Assembly (NCBI GenBank): GCA_029204225.1
Contig: CM055108.1
Coordinates: 16,272,722-16,333,721 of the forward strand
Source: Diphasiastrum complanatum
Lineage: Eukaryota > Streptophyta > Lycopodiopsida > Lycopodiales > Lycopodiaceae
Direction of reading: 5' to 3'
DNA length: 61,000 nucleotides
Shown: in pieces, positions 32,268 through 43,400 of the stretch
How the letters are laid out: the number at the start of each line of letters is the position of its first letter
How positions within the stretch are numbered: position 1 is the first letter of the stretch
Translations under genes and position numbers: made by a program
The notes under the pieces: model-generated
Told to the model about the DNA's origin: nothing
Database searches by the model: none
What the model saw: only the letters and a program-made list of their open reading frames with translations

Positions 32268-34015
32268 CAAGAACAAGAGATTAAAGCATTGATCTAAACA
32301 ACACCCAAACTAGCAAGTTTTTGAGAAAACTCACTAATTTTGAGTGGGCGAGTTTGAAGAGTTAGATAGCCTTGATATTTTTGCATCAAACTTTGTTGTG
32401 GGATGCAGGGGTACTTTTCACATGTGTGAGGCCATACAATAACAGTTTTGGAGCTGTCTTTTTCAGTTTGATGCCATATCTCACTCATACATCCAAAAAA
32501 AGAGTTTTTAAGTGCATTTCCAAGCTTTTCATGCATTGTCTTTATACCTATGATTAGTTCTTGGATTAGATCATTCAATTGATTGATAAAGAGCTTGTTT
32601 CTTTGCATTAAACCATTTTCTTAGAGGTTATGAGTGTGTATTGAAAACAAGAGAGAGAGATTGCCATAAACCATGGATTAAGGAGTGATTTTGCAAGTGA
32701 GAGATTGAAATCTATTAATCCATCATTCTAGATTTGTTCAAAAAGTGATAGGGTGAGTTCTATAAGCTTTCAATTGCTAGAAGACATATTAGGTTTAGAT
32801 CTCCAAGAGAAACTATAATAAGTTTCAAGTGCTTTTTTACTAAAGATGGCATCACGAGAGTAGGTTGCTAGAAATTGGTAGTGATATCATTGTACCATCA
32901 ATTAGGCTTTGTGCTAGATTGATTGGGCTGAGACTAGAAGCATCTAGTGTTAGAATTCTACCTTATATCATTGCGTTAAGTGAAATCTTAGTGAATTTCT
33001 AGAGCACAAACACTCATATAGGCAAAATCTACCAATACAAGGTGATAGAAATTGTTGGCGAGTTGTAGGAGAAAAAATTGAGATCCAAGTCACATTGTTC
33101 ACCCCTACTCAAAGTGTGTGAGTGTGTTTTGGGCTTGAATGAAAGTCATAGAGGTGAGTGAGGCATATGTGTTGTGGTTGATCCAAAAATTTTAAAAGAT
33201 CCTTTGTAGAGGGCAAGAACTAGTAACTCATTTCTTGACTTTGGTGGAAAAAAATTGTCTTCTTCATGGTGATCAAATCTTGTTGAGTTCAATTTTTTGA
33301 GCAAAATTTGACATTGTATGTATGAAACTCAAATAAGTTCTATTCAATTTTCTTTGTGAGAGTGTGAGGGTCAAGTTGTCATCCCATTGGGAGTCTAGAA
33401 CAGGGGGGAGTCCATATTTGAGTGTTCATGCATGGTTGGAATCTTTGTGAATTTCTAGATGTCTAATTTTTAAGCTTGGTGAAAAATTCTTGACATAGAT
33501 TGTTCTTTGTGTGTTTGAATCAAGTGTACATGTCAAGTTTATGTGATCTAGTGTAGATCCTTTTTTTTTTATGAAATTTGTGATATAGTTTGTTGTCAAA
33601 TAAAATCAAATTCAATCGAAATCTAAAAGGGTAGAGTCTTTGGGTCAAGAGATAAATTTTAATTTTCATGTATTTGAAACAAAACCCATCCTTTGTTCAA
33701 AAATCTCAAAAGTTGAGTGAACTAGTCAAGAGAAAAGGAAAACCTAGGTCTCAAATCTTTTCAAATCCATTCCAAATGTCAAAAGAAAGAGTCATTGGTA
33801 TTTGTCGAGTCTCATAGGGGTGTTCGGATCTGATTTTTGTGATTTGATAAGGTTTAGTTTTCAATTGACTAAGCTGAAACATGATGTGATTCAAAATTTG
33901 TGATGCAGATCTTGTGTAGATCCTTCTATATTTGTAAATATGTTCAACATCCAGTTCTTTTTACAATTTGATTTCGATACTTTGTAGTGGAATGATCGCT
34001 CTGCTCTGTCAGGAT
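32268..34015 (+). other. Leader/interior of the element, no gag found
   Basis: About 1.7 kb downstream of the PBS without any sustained open frame. A possible start context (AAAGATGGCATCACGAGAG) near 32840 is followed at once by a stop. The element is either non-autonomous, or its coding part is deleted or displaced by the minus-strand region starting at 34016. Confidence 0.45.
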
Positions 34016-35257
34016 CTAGTTCTTTTTATTTGTCACATTGGCTCTCACTTCTTCAACTTCTCGTTGCAGTTGAACCATCTGAAGATCCTTTTGCATGAAG
34101 CATTGCAGTTGTAATTCATTTGTCTTCTGCAATTGCTCGTCCTTTGTTGTTGAGAGCAACAACAATTTCGGAATCCTAGCAGCACTGACAAAAAGCGTGG
34201 CGATCGTCTCTTGTTGTTTTTGAACTTGGTCCTGCAATCGACCCACCACGTCTCTGTCTTGTTCTCTACTTTTGACATACTCTAACAAACTTCCAGCATT
34301 ATTCAACAAAGATTATAACGTTGAAAAAATTGTACCAAAAATTAGGTCAGACAAATCGAATTTAAAAGCTGCTTCAGCAAATGATTTTACATTTGCCCTT
34401 TTGAGTTTTATCTAAATTTCTCAGGAGGCTGGTACTCATCTTCATAAATCAAATCCTCGACAACAGCTTTGTTCGCTTGCTTAGGGATCTCTGTTGTCTA
34501 TACCTCTCCAACTAATATGTCGAATCCTTGTTGCTCTTCCATCATATGGTCTATCAGCGACTATGAATTATGAATTTGAATAGTTTTTGTATCTGATTTG
34601 TGTTCTTCCCCCACAGCTTGCCGAGTTCCACTCGTCTCTGCAGCACCTTCTATCATATGATCAACAGTACGAGTGATTGATTCCAATCTCAAATTCATTC
34701 AACAATTCCAAATGGGAAGCCAAATGGGAAGCCAAATGACTCAGTTGCGCTCCCCACAATCTAATGTGTTGAGACTTCTTCAATGCTTTTAGGAACAACT
34801 GATATGACATTGTGGCTAAGTCCACCGGCTCATTATGAGATTGCAACAGATCTCCAAGGTTGGAATTTGGCATCAAACACCATATCACACATCCATTTTA
34901 CAAACCCTATGGATGCGAAGTCCTTCAAATAACTAGCTTTATAACCCTTCATTTCCTGATAATTGGAATCTTCAACTTCTGGCAAGTCGAACCATTGATC
35001 CAGAAGCATGGAGTCCGTTATCTTTTCTGCTTTCGTAGCTGAACCCTGCACAGGTAATCCGAAACATTCTGCATACTCGTCTCTTGTGAGCTCTATGATA
35101 CGGTGGTGCACCGTGAAATAGCATACACTCCTTTCTCCGTTTGCTATTTCGATTTGTCCTTATACTTAATCGTGGTCAGTTTGAAGAGTTCTGCACCTAT
35201 TTTCCATTCTTCGAATGGAATCTCCGTTCTAGCTTTCCATGCACGAGTAGACGCCAT
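34016..35257 (-). pseudogene. Unknown gag-like coding region, copy 2 (frameshifted)
   Basis: A plausible start at 35257 gives MASTRAWKARTEIPFEEW. After one shift it continues GERSVCYFTVHHRIIEL, TRDEYAECFGLPVQG, and MLLDQWFDLPEVEDSN (34833-35111), then SNLGDLLQSHNEPVDLA and LWGAQLSHLASHL (34661-34888), ending in a coiled coil (34016-34309: LQDQVQKQQETIATLF, QLQREVEEVRANVTN). It shares order and motifs with 15129-17800: HHRIIELTRDEYAECFGLP aligns with HVREKFFIVSKEVFFTALGLP, and GAQLSHL with GAHVSHL. No pol domain adjoins it. Family unknown. Confidence 0.5.
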
Positions 35258-35999
35258 TTTTCTGTAATAGCGCTACTATAGAGTCTGGAAAAAAACGCTT
35301 TGCGCAAGAAAATCAGAAAATTGTTGAAGAATTTTCTATACGATCCCTGAAAGAGTGTCTTGTCTTCTTTGATTTTGATAAGCTTGAGCATGTTCCCTAT
35401 TGCTCATGAATCTACTTTCCCTCTGTAGTTCCATTGTAGTATGGGTGGACATCCAAAGTTTCTTTGGTCTCAAGTTCGAGCCTTCCCTTGGAAACCAAGA
35501 AGCATTGTAGTATGGGTGAACTAATGGGGAGCAATATTCTTTCTCCCATTGCTTACTTTGCCCACTTCTAAGGATAACCTTGAAACCCTCTAACTTGGTA
35601 CTCCCTTTACACAAGATGTGCCTATAATACTATAGTATTTTCTCCTTAAATGTGTTGTATAAAAGAGGTGGAGGTAGTTTCATTGCCCTCATAGAGAAAA
35701 GGGATACTCCTTGATCTTCAATAATGATTTCTTTTAACTTAATCTCTCTTGGTGCTTTAGTTGATATCACATCACTCTTAACACCTCACCTTGTCGGGTT
35801 TCTAATCAAGACACCCAAGCAAGCTTGGGATTTGATGTGCACCATTACCTTTCACCCCGATGGGCTTTTTTGAAGCCTGCAAATATTGATATCTATCTTG
35901 AGGTTGTTTCAAATTAAGTACAAAATATTTTCATATTTGAACTTTGAAACCTCAGACAATGAATACTAGCAACTAACAACATAAAAATAAATCTTGCAG
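35258..35999. other. Non-coding/decayed interval
   Basis: A minus-strand open stretch (35336-35614) has no recognised domain. ATTGTAGTATGGGTG occurs twice about 73 bp apart (35431, 35504). No LTR boundary recognised. Confidence 0.3.
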
Positions 36000-36262
36000 A
36001 CTGATGAATTAAGACAACTTTGGCCCATGGTGTCTCTACTTATGATGTAATTGTAGAGGATCCATCAAAAAGGAAATTCACATTGAGAGGCACTCTTTTG
36101 TGGATCATTCACGATCTTCCAACATATTGTGTGCTTGTTGGATATTCAACAAAGGGACATGTTGGATGTCTTGAATGTGGATCAAATTTACCTAGAAGGT
36201 GGTCACACTCATTTGACAAAATGGTATATTGTGGGCCCGCGTCCTTGGCATTTTGTGAGTAA
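36000..36262 (+). pseudogene. CACTA (En/Spm) transposase fragment, core region
   Basis: After an acceptor-like CTTGCAG, the frame reads TDELRQLW, then with one shift HGVSTYDVIVED, FTLRGTLLWIIHDLPTY and GYSTKGHVGCLECGSN. Plant CACTA transposases (transposase_21 family) carry the same string pattern: LW-GV-TYD, LR-LLW-I-D-PAY, GWSTKG---CP-C. The second cysteine of the knuckle is kept. The fragment ends at a stop at 36260. Confidence 0.85.
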
Positions 36263-36429
36263 ATTTTTTGCGTAGGGATTTTCTTGGATGTTGTGTTGCA
36301 CAAGTTTTGAGAATTGTTGTACAAATGATTCAATGTGGAATTATGCATGCAAATGTTTAGGTTTTGGGAAATGTACTAAGTGTTTGCTTGTTTAGTTCTT
36401 CTTTTGCAAGATTGATTCCATACTGATAA

Positions 36430-38937
36430 GATGACGGTCGCTAGAAGGGGCATTTGGGCAAAGGTTGAGCTTAGAGGGTGACATGGATACTCACCATCGT
36501 TCAAGTACCCGCAGATGGAGATGCTTGCACTGTGGTTGGATCTCTCACTAGGATTAGGGCTCATCTATTGTGGCTCAAAGGCCCAGATGGGCGACATTTG
36601 GGCATAAGTACATGCCCCATGATATCTGATGAGAATGCCAAGAGATTGATGGATATGTATGGGCCCGATGGTTCATCCACTGTGACAGTGAAACCGACAA
36701 AGAGTTCTATTTTGAGGGCAGCAACAGGGCATGGTCTAGGTGCTATACATGGTCCAGAAGCTGCTCCTCTTGTTCCAGCCACAACATCAAGGACTAGTGC
36801 ACAAGGTCCACATGTATTTCGTCAACCTTCAGGATCAAAGGCAGGCCCCCATCCCACATCATCATCAGCGGTCACACTCGTAGGACGCGCTAGGACCACA
36901 ACAGCCCTATGTGTAGTAGAGGGGGATTAGGCCTAAGTTGCAGCAGATCGTGGAGCTAGACAGGTTGGCCGATTTTTTTATGAGTGTGTCATTCCTTTTG
37001 CAATTGTTGACACATTGGCATTTAGGGAGCTTTGTTGTCTTGTCACATCAGTGGATACTACATGTAGGCCTCTTAGGAGAGAGGCATTGTGCATGAATCT
37101 CTTACGTCAGGAGGAGGAGATTATCACGCGAGAGCTAAGTTTCATTTGCACAACATGGCACAAACGTAAGAATCTTGTCCTTGAACTAGTTGCATGCGTT
37201 TCATTTTTAAAAATGTACTCTTTGCATATCTCTAATGAATGTTTTTTTTTTGTGCAAAAAAAATCTAACGTGGCTGGCACATTTTTAGGATGCTCGATCT
37301 TGAGCGATGGATGGACCGACACTCGTCAACGATCAGTCGTCAATATCGTGGTTTCTTGCATGATGGGCACAGTCTTCATGTGTGGCATGGATGCCACATG
37401 AGGAGGTGCAACCATCACAGGTGACTTCATCTACGAGGTAGTCAGCAATGTAGTTGCTGATATTGGGGCCGAGCAAGTGGTTCAAGTTGTCACAGACAAC
37501 GCCACGAACTGCAAGCAGATGGGAGTGATGCTGATGAGGGACTACCCTCGCATGGTGTGGATGCCATGTGCTGCACATAGCATTAGTTGTAAATACTCAG
37601 ACAGTCGCATACTCCGCAGAAATACACTTGTTTCCTGATAGTCTACAGAAATACAAAGGAATCGGTGACAGTGTTCTGTCGACTCAACCAACACCGACTA
37701 TTCGGCCACCCTTCGACTATTCGGCGAACCTCGACTATTCGTCGGACACATCCCCTCATTCAACACCAATTATTCGTCAGATATATGACATCAACAATTC
37801 GACTTCACCAACTAGGCGTATGTCACTATCAACACTGAATTCTATGTACTGATGCATGGTGTGGTTTTTTTGCCAGTAGGATTGATGCTCACGAACATGG
37901 AGTGAGATCTGGTGAAGTTCGAGCTATGCTTAGGGCCCTTTGATCGAGAGCAGTGTCACTTGAAAGAGGATCAATTGTGGCCTATAACATGGTGGAGAAT
38001 GCACGGGTGCAGCACCAATGACCTACGGTGATAGGCCAACAAAGTCCTCTCACAAAACTATTCAACTTCCACTTGTGAGCAGAACTGAAGTATATGGGCC
38101 ATGCATCACATGAAAAAGAGAAACAAACTCTCTATTGAGCAATGCAAGCGATTGGTGTTTGTGAACACCAACGAACACATGTTAAGACGCTCACATGCAA
38201 AGGGTGCCAAGTTGATTGAGGTGAGCTAATGTTTTGACATGCTTGAAATGGAATGGTCTATTATGGTTCAATACGCAACCCCATGTATGGTTCTAACTAT
38301 TGTGGTGTACTTGAATTGCAGGTAAACCCTAACTCTTGTTTGGTGGACTTAGCAGCTACTGCTCATCGTGCACACACACCTACACATGATGAGCTAGATG
38401 AAAAGATCTATAGAGAGATGTATATGCAGACAGAGGCAAATGCACAAGACTTGCATCGTCAACGGAGAGCTGATAAGGGACAGGAGGCAGAGTAGGGCTA
38501 AAGAGGAACATGATGAGCAAGGTGGAGGGGAGTTGGGAGTTGATTACCAAGAAGAGTGGGTGGAGGAGGGAGAAGAGGAGCTAAACACCTAGTCACATAT
38601 GCCTAAAGAGCGACCGAGAAAAAGGGAGGGGGGGGGTTTCACTATTTGTGCAAAAGAGGAGAGCATCATAGGCGGTTGTAAGCCAGGACGACTCTGTGTT
38701 TAAGGATTTTGTCAAGGTACGAGATCGTAAATGAGAGGCCGAGCTAGAGGGAGCGGCAGAGGGACAGGGAGAGGGAGAGAGGGAGAGACAGGCAAGGGCG
38801 GCTGGGCAACAGGCAAGGGTAGCACAAGCAGAGGCAGAAGCAGACACTCACCACGATGCATGTCACCCTTATCCACAGACACATTTGATTTAAGCAGCAC
38901 AGACTCATCGGATTATCAGGACGAGCCGGAGTCTTAG
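36430..38937 (+). pseudogene. hAT-superfamily transposase with BED finger and DUF659-type core
   Basis: BED zinc finger: RRWRCLHCGWISH (~36510) then, shifted, LTRIRAHLL and STCPMIS. A Gly/Ser/Pro-rich linker follows, then GRFFYECVIPFAIVDTLAF (~36970) as in plant hAT proteins. A GT-AG intron (about 37167-37288) leads to CSILSDGWTDTRQRSVVNIV, one TGA, and VVQVVTDNATNCKQMG with MPCAAHSI (to ~37590). SDGWTD and VTDNA carry the first two catalytic aspartates. A CGACTATTCG-rich stretch (37610-37860) interrupts the gene. The C-terminus resumes with MKKRNKLSIEQCKRLVFV and EHMLRRSHAKGAKLIEV (~38100-38220), then an Arg/Gly-rich tail to a stop at 38937. Stops and shifts make it non-functional. Confidence 0.85.
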
Positions 38938-39053
38938 TTGTATATTAATTTTCACACTGTTCATCAGACATAATTGTACTCCATTATGGTGCCATTCAGC
39001 CCGACATTGTATATATGATAATTTCTTTTTTCACACATGCTTAATAGATTGGG

Positions 39054-39055
<2 letters not shown>

Positions 39056-39110
<55 letters not shown>
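39056..39110. repeat. (GA)n microsatellite
   Basis: About 27 GA units after a short G6 run. Confidence 0.95.
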
Positions 39111-39112
<2 letters not shown>

Positions 39113-40439
39113 CACTACATGCTTATTATCTAGTTTGGTGCTTAACTGCTTCCAAAATGTTTGTTGCATAATCAGTGTTTTTGTACACAAACCACAACAG
39201 TATAGTTCGAATCCAGGACAACATTGTTTCAGCTTATGTACCTTGAAATGGACCATACTGTATCTGGAACCACTTGCAACCTTCATACCCATATTGACCA
39301 CCAAAAAATAAAAAACGGTTCTCAAAAACTGAAAAAAAAAACCGCAATTTTCGCGGCTGCAACTGTGCATGCAACATAGCATGCTAGTCTAAATCCAACA
39401 CAATTTACAAGGATCTACCTTGAACATTAATTATTACAATCTTCAAACATAACATGTTAGCTAAATCCAACACACTTTACAAGAACCTATGTACATAATT
39501 GTCCAAACATATCAAGGCGATTTTGTGGCAGATTTCAAGGTTGAAACCAGTATGCACATACAAAATAGAATATGCTACCAAACAGCCCTTCAAGCATGAA
39601 AAGTGAGATAAATTGTCAGCGATAGAAGGTCAAGATCATCCGAAGTAGTTTCTCTAAGCTGCCAAAAACATAGACCACATAAGTATTTAACGTATCCAGA
39701 ACCTCTGCTAGAGTCATAGAACCGGCCACTCATGAGTAGAAAAATAACAATTCCAGAGTTAACATAACACGACTAATTGCCAGATAAAGTCAATCCCTTG
39801 ATGAGCTTGTTAGCACAAAACACTGACAAACTCATTGCAGAGGCAAGAAGAAGTTGCATTAGAGTTGCAATTTACCATTTTACGCCACTCAGTAAACGTG
39901 CTCATTGATGAGCACAACATGAGATATGAAGGAGCTAACAGGTCCACACATTTCTGAATTGTCTTTGCTTTACAAATTATGGGTACAACCCAGGAATAAT
40001 AAATTTCGCCACCTTGCTAACCTGTTATTGCCAACTTCCAAATCTAAGAATCTTCATGGATGACAGAAAGGCTGGAGAAGGAACATTGATCCTCGTGCAT
40101 CACTGACACCTCCAGTAAAGTCTTCAGCAATGAGAAGAACATTCAGACCACTTCATAAGAGATTCTGATGGCCTCTTGCATACCAGAATGTTGGTTTTGA
40201 ATCAGGAACCTTCAAGGAGCTGCATGTCTCAAAAATTTTGAATAATTTGTACTTTCTCTTGGTAATGTGCAAAACACTCTTTAGTTTGCAAAAAAGGCGA
40301 CATTCACTAGAACAGACAACGCATTTCGTTCTCCATCCACCAAAGTTTTAAGCAGGTAATGCAAACACTCATCTTTAATATACCAAACTTGTCACGCCAC
40401 TGTTTTAACAATTTAAAACTCTTTAACTGGAAGCTCTTG
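39111..40439. other. 3' flank of AUG1
   Basis: Non-coding. Contains the AUG1 3' UTR at its right end (extent unknown) and a small diverged tandem duplication around 39380-39490 (CTAAATCCAACACAATTTACAAG versus …CACTTTACAAG). Confidence 0.4.
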
Positions 40440-43400
40440 CTACTCATTAGGGTTATATAGAGCAGATTGTAATGCTTCCTCCAGATACTTCTCTGCTGCT
40501 TCATATTCACGCCTCTTGTCTTCAATTGCCAATTCCGCTAAAGCTTTGTCCTGCATCAAACACAAAGCTAATGTCATACGAAGCAAAAAAAATTGCAATT
40601 CATTTAGCTCATCAGCTGTAAACATTTCTAAGAAGCAAGTGTAACAACAGCGACTTTATTGAGCAACAATGAGAACTCTAAAGCAACATAGAAGTAGATA
40701 AGAAAATAATGTGGTGAAAAGATCATTTTCTAAGAACAGATCACAATGCTTAAAGCAGAGACCAGTTGCTTAGCTTATAGCTCAAGCAGCTTAGGTGGCT
40801 CATTTAAGTATCAGTTTGCTTGCCATTAGCTTAGTTAGCTCATCATCATTAAAATCTTGTGGAGATCATTGATACGACATCAATAATGATTATTCTTCAT
40901 TGCCATATGAAAATACATTTGCATTCTCCCTTTGTGTGAGTTGTTTTGGATGATTTTGCCTAAAACTTGGTATCAGAGCACTTTTCTGGCATAGAGGGGT
41001 TGGGTACTAGCTTCTACGATGCTGAGATCCATCTTATCTATGACACTTAATTGATTCGCTAATTTGGTTAATTTGGATGAGAATTTTTTAGATTTGAGGG
41101 TGTAGATCCTTCTAGTTATCATATATAGCTTAGAAAAGCATACATTCAACAAAGTAAGTCAAAGGATCTCTATTAGCACAAAAATATGGAATTAAAAATA
41201 CAAACAATCTTAGCCATCTAGCACTACTTATGGCTCATCAGTACCCAAGCATAAAATTTTATCTGGGTTCAAAAAGAATTCGGATTCTATTGACGAGACC
41301 CAGCGCTGACAATCAGCATGGAAGAATTAGAAAACAATACTAAAAGAGGAGAAAAAAAAATAAAGGTAAGATTAACGACCATAATACATAAACAAGAGTT
41401 ACAGAGACATTGGCAGAATACAAAATGCTAGAAACAAAGCAGACTCCTTCACTCTCCACGTTTTTGAAGTCTATAATTAATTGTCTTGAACATACCAAAA
41501 CCTGAAATATAAAGACAACCATTAGAGTCTACAACAGTTTGAACTATTTCATGATTAATTGCAACAAGCAACCCGTGGAGCAACAAAATAACTAAATTGC
41601 TTGTATAGAGCTTAGAAGCCCGTTCTGACCCTTTTGGGTCGGAACGTTCCGTTCCGTACATTCCGGAACATACTGGGTCGGACCGAGTTAATGTAATTAT
41701 AAAAAATTTGATATCTGACCCTGCTGGCCCATGACTTCTGCAAAACTAATATCTATCAAAGATCTACCAACAGTCCAAATAGATAATAGATAATATCCGC
41801 CATGGACCCTGCAAACTAAATATATGACCTGCTGGCCCACAACTTCTGCCAAACTAATATCTATCAGAGATCTATCAAACTAAAACTAATATCTATTTGG
41901 ATCCAATCTATGGCGGATCATGAGTGACCTATACTGATAGAGTTGGAGACTAGTTTTGATTAGGTGCGAAAGAACACTATAGTTCTCAGGATTGACTGTT
42001 CAACTTTTTAATCTATGTGAGATAGAGTGTTGAGTGCATTGTCAGAGATACCTATTTACAGGATGATGTATTTACACACATTTAGTCATGGAATGTGTTA
42101 GGATCATTCTAGACTAAGGTTCAGAGCTACTATAATTATTATAGTTTCAGGCAAGATCTGGATCACTCTAAACTAAGGTTTAGAGCTACTGAATGGATCA
42201 GGCAAGAATCATTCTAAATAGAAATTGGAATTACTTGTGGTCTATCATTAAGACACAATCACTCTATAGAAATAGAGCTACTAAATCTGACATTGGTAGA
42301 TAGTTAAACTAGAACCAAATTAATCTGACTCATTTACTCAGGTAGAGAATCAGGTAGATTCTTCATATGGTTTAGAATCTCAGAGGTGCGCGTCCGGGCC
42401 CGACGCGGGCAATCCGCGTCCGCGTCCGGCGTCCGGACCCGGACACGTCCGGTTACTTGTGGTCTATTATTAAGACACAATCACTCTATAGAAATAGAGC
42501 TACTGATCAGACATGTAGAAACAGAGATAATTCTTCCATTGGTAGATAGTTAAACTAGAACCAAATTAATCTGACTCATTTACTCAGGTAGAGAATGAGG
42601 TAGATTCTTCATATGGTTTAGAATCTCAGAGGTGCGCATCCGGGCCCGACGCGGGCAATCTGCGTCCGCGTCCGCGTCCGGCGTCCGGACCAGGACGCGT
42701 CCGACCCCCGGACGCAGGGTCGGACGCGTCCATAGTTTTTTTATTCTTTTGACAAAAAAAAAAAAAATTAAAAAAAAAAAAAAAGAAGCGGACGCGTCCG
42801 AGGACCCAGATGCACCCCTGGCGCGTCCGCATCCGGACGCGCGTTCACGTCCGGGGTCCGCCACCCTAGGTTTAGATCATTCTGAATTCTAAGGTTGAGA
42901 GCTCAGGATATGTTTTTTTTTCCTTTGTAAAAAAACGTTTTTTTTTTTAACGGGCAACTAAGGTATAGAGCACTACCAAAATCAGAAATATGGGAACAAG
43001 TCATCAACATATTTGTAACATGTGTTAGTTCATGCAGTAAGTACCTGAAAAATTATATATTATATAGATTCAAATTCATAAAGAGAATACGCTAGATGAA
43101 TAGCACAATACCCATGGGAATACATATCCTTTGTTGAAATAAAGAACCACCTAGAGAAATATGCAAATTATCCAACAGGAAGTGTAGCCAAGAACAAGCA
43201 TTATCAATTTCAACAATTTTAGTCAATCTTTTCTTCTTTATATCAACTTTTTTATTTTTGTTCTTAAGCCAACAAAACTATATATGCAAAGCACTTTATT
43301 CAACCTTAAAAACTTTGCATCAACTATCCTTCAATTTCTTGCTAAAGAAATCTCAATCTAGCTTATGAATACGAAGCTTCGGGTCGTGCAGATTACTTTT

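Noticed and set aside
34016-35257. Antisense ORF of a Tat-lineage gypsy element
   Set aside because: Copy 1 lies in sense orientation to its nearest PPT/LTR, which argues against an antisense ORF; kept only as an open alternative.
38593-38937. Minus-strand Ser/Pro/Ala-rich frames
   Set aside because: Shadows of the Arg/Gly-rich C-terminal tail of the hAT transposase on the plus strand.
42580-42892. Open frames on both strands rich in Arg, Asp and Ala
   Set aside because: They run through the CpG-rich repeat and a poly-A/T core; composition explains the openness and no domain is present.
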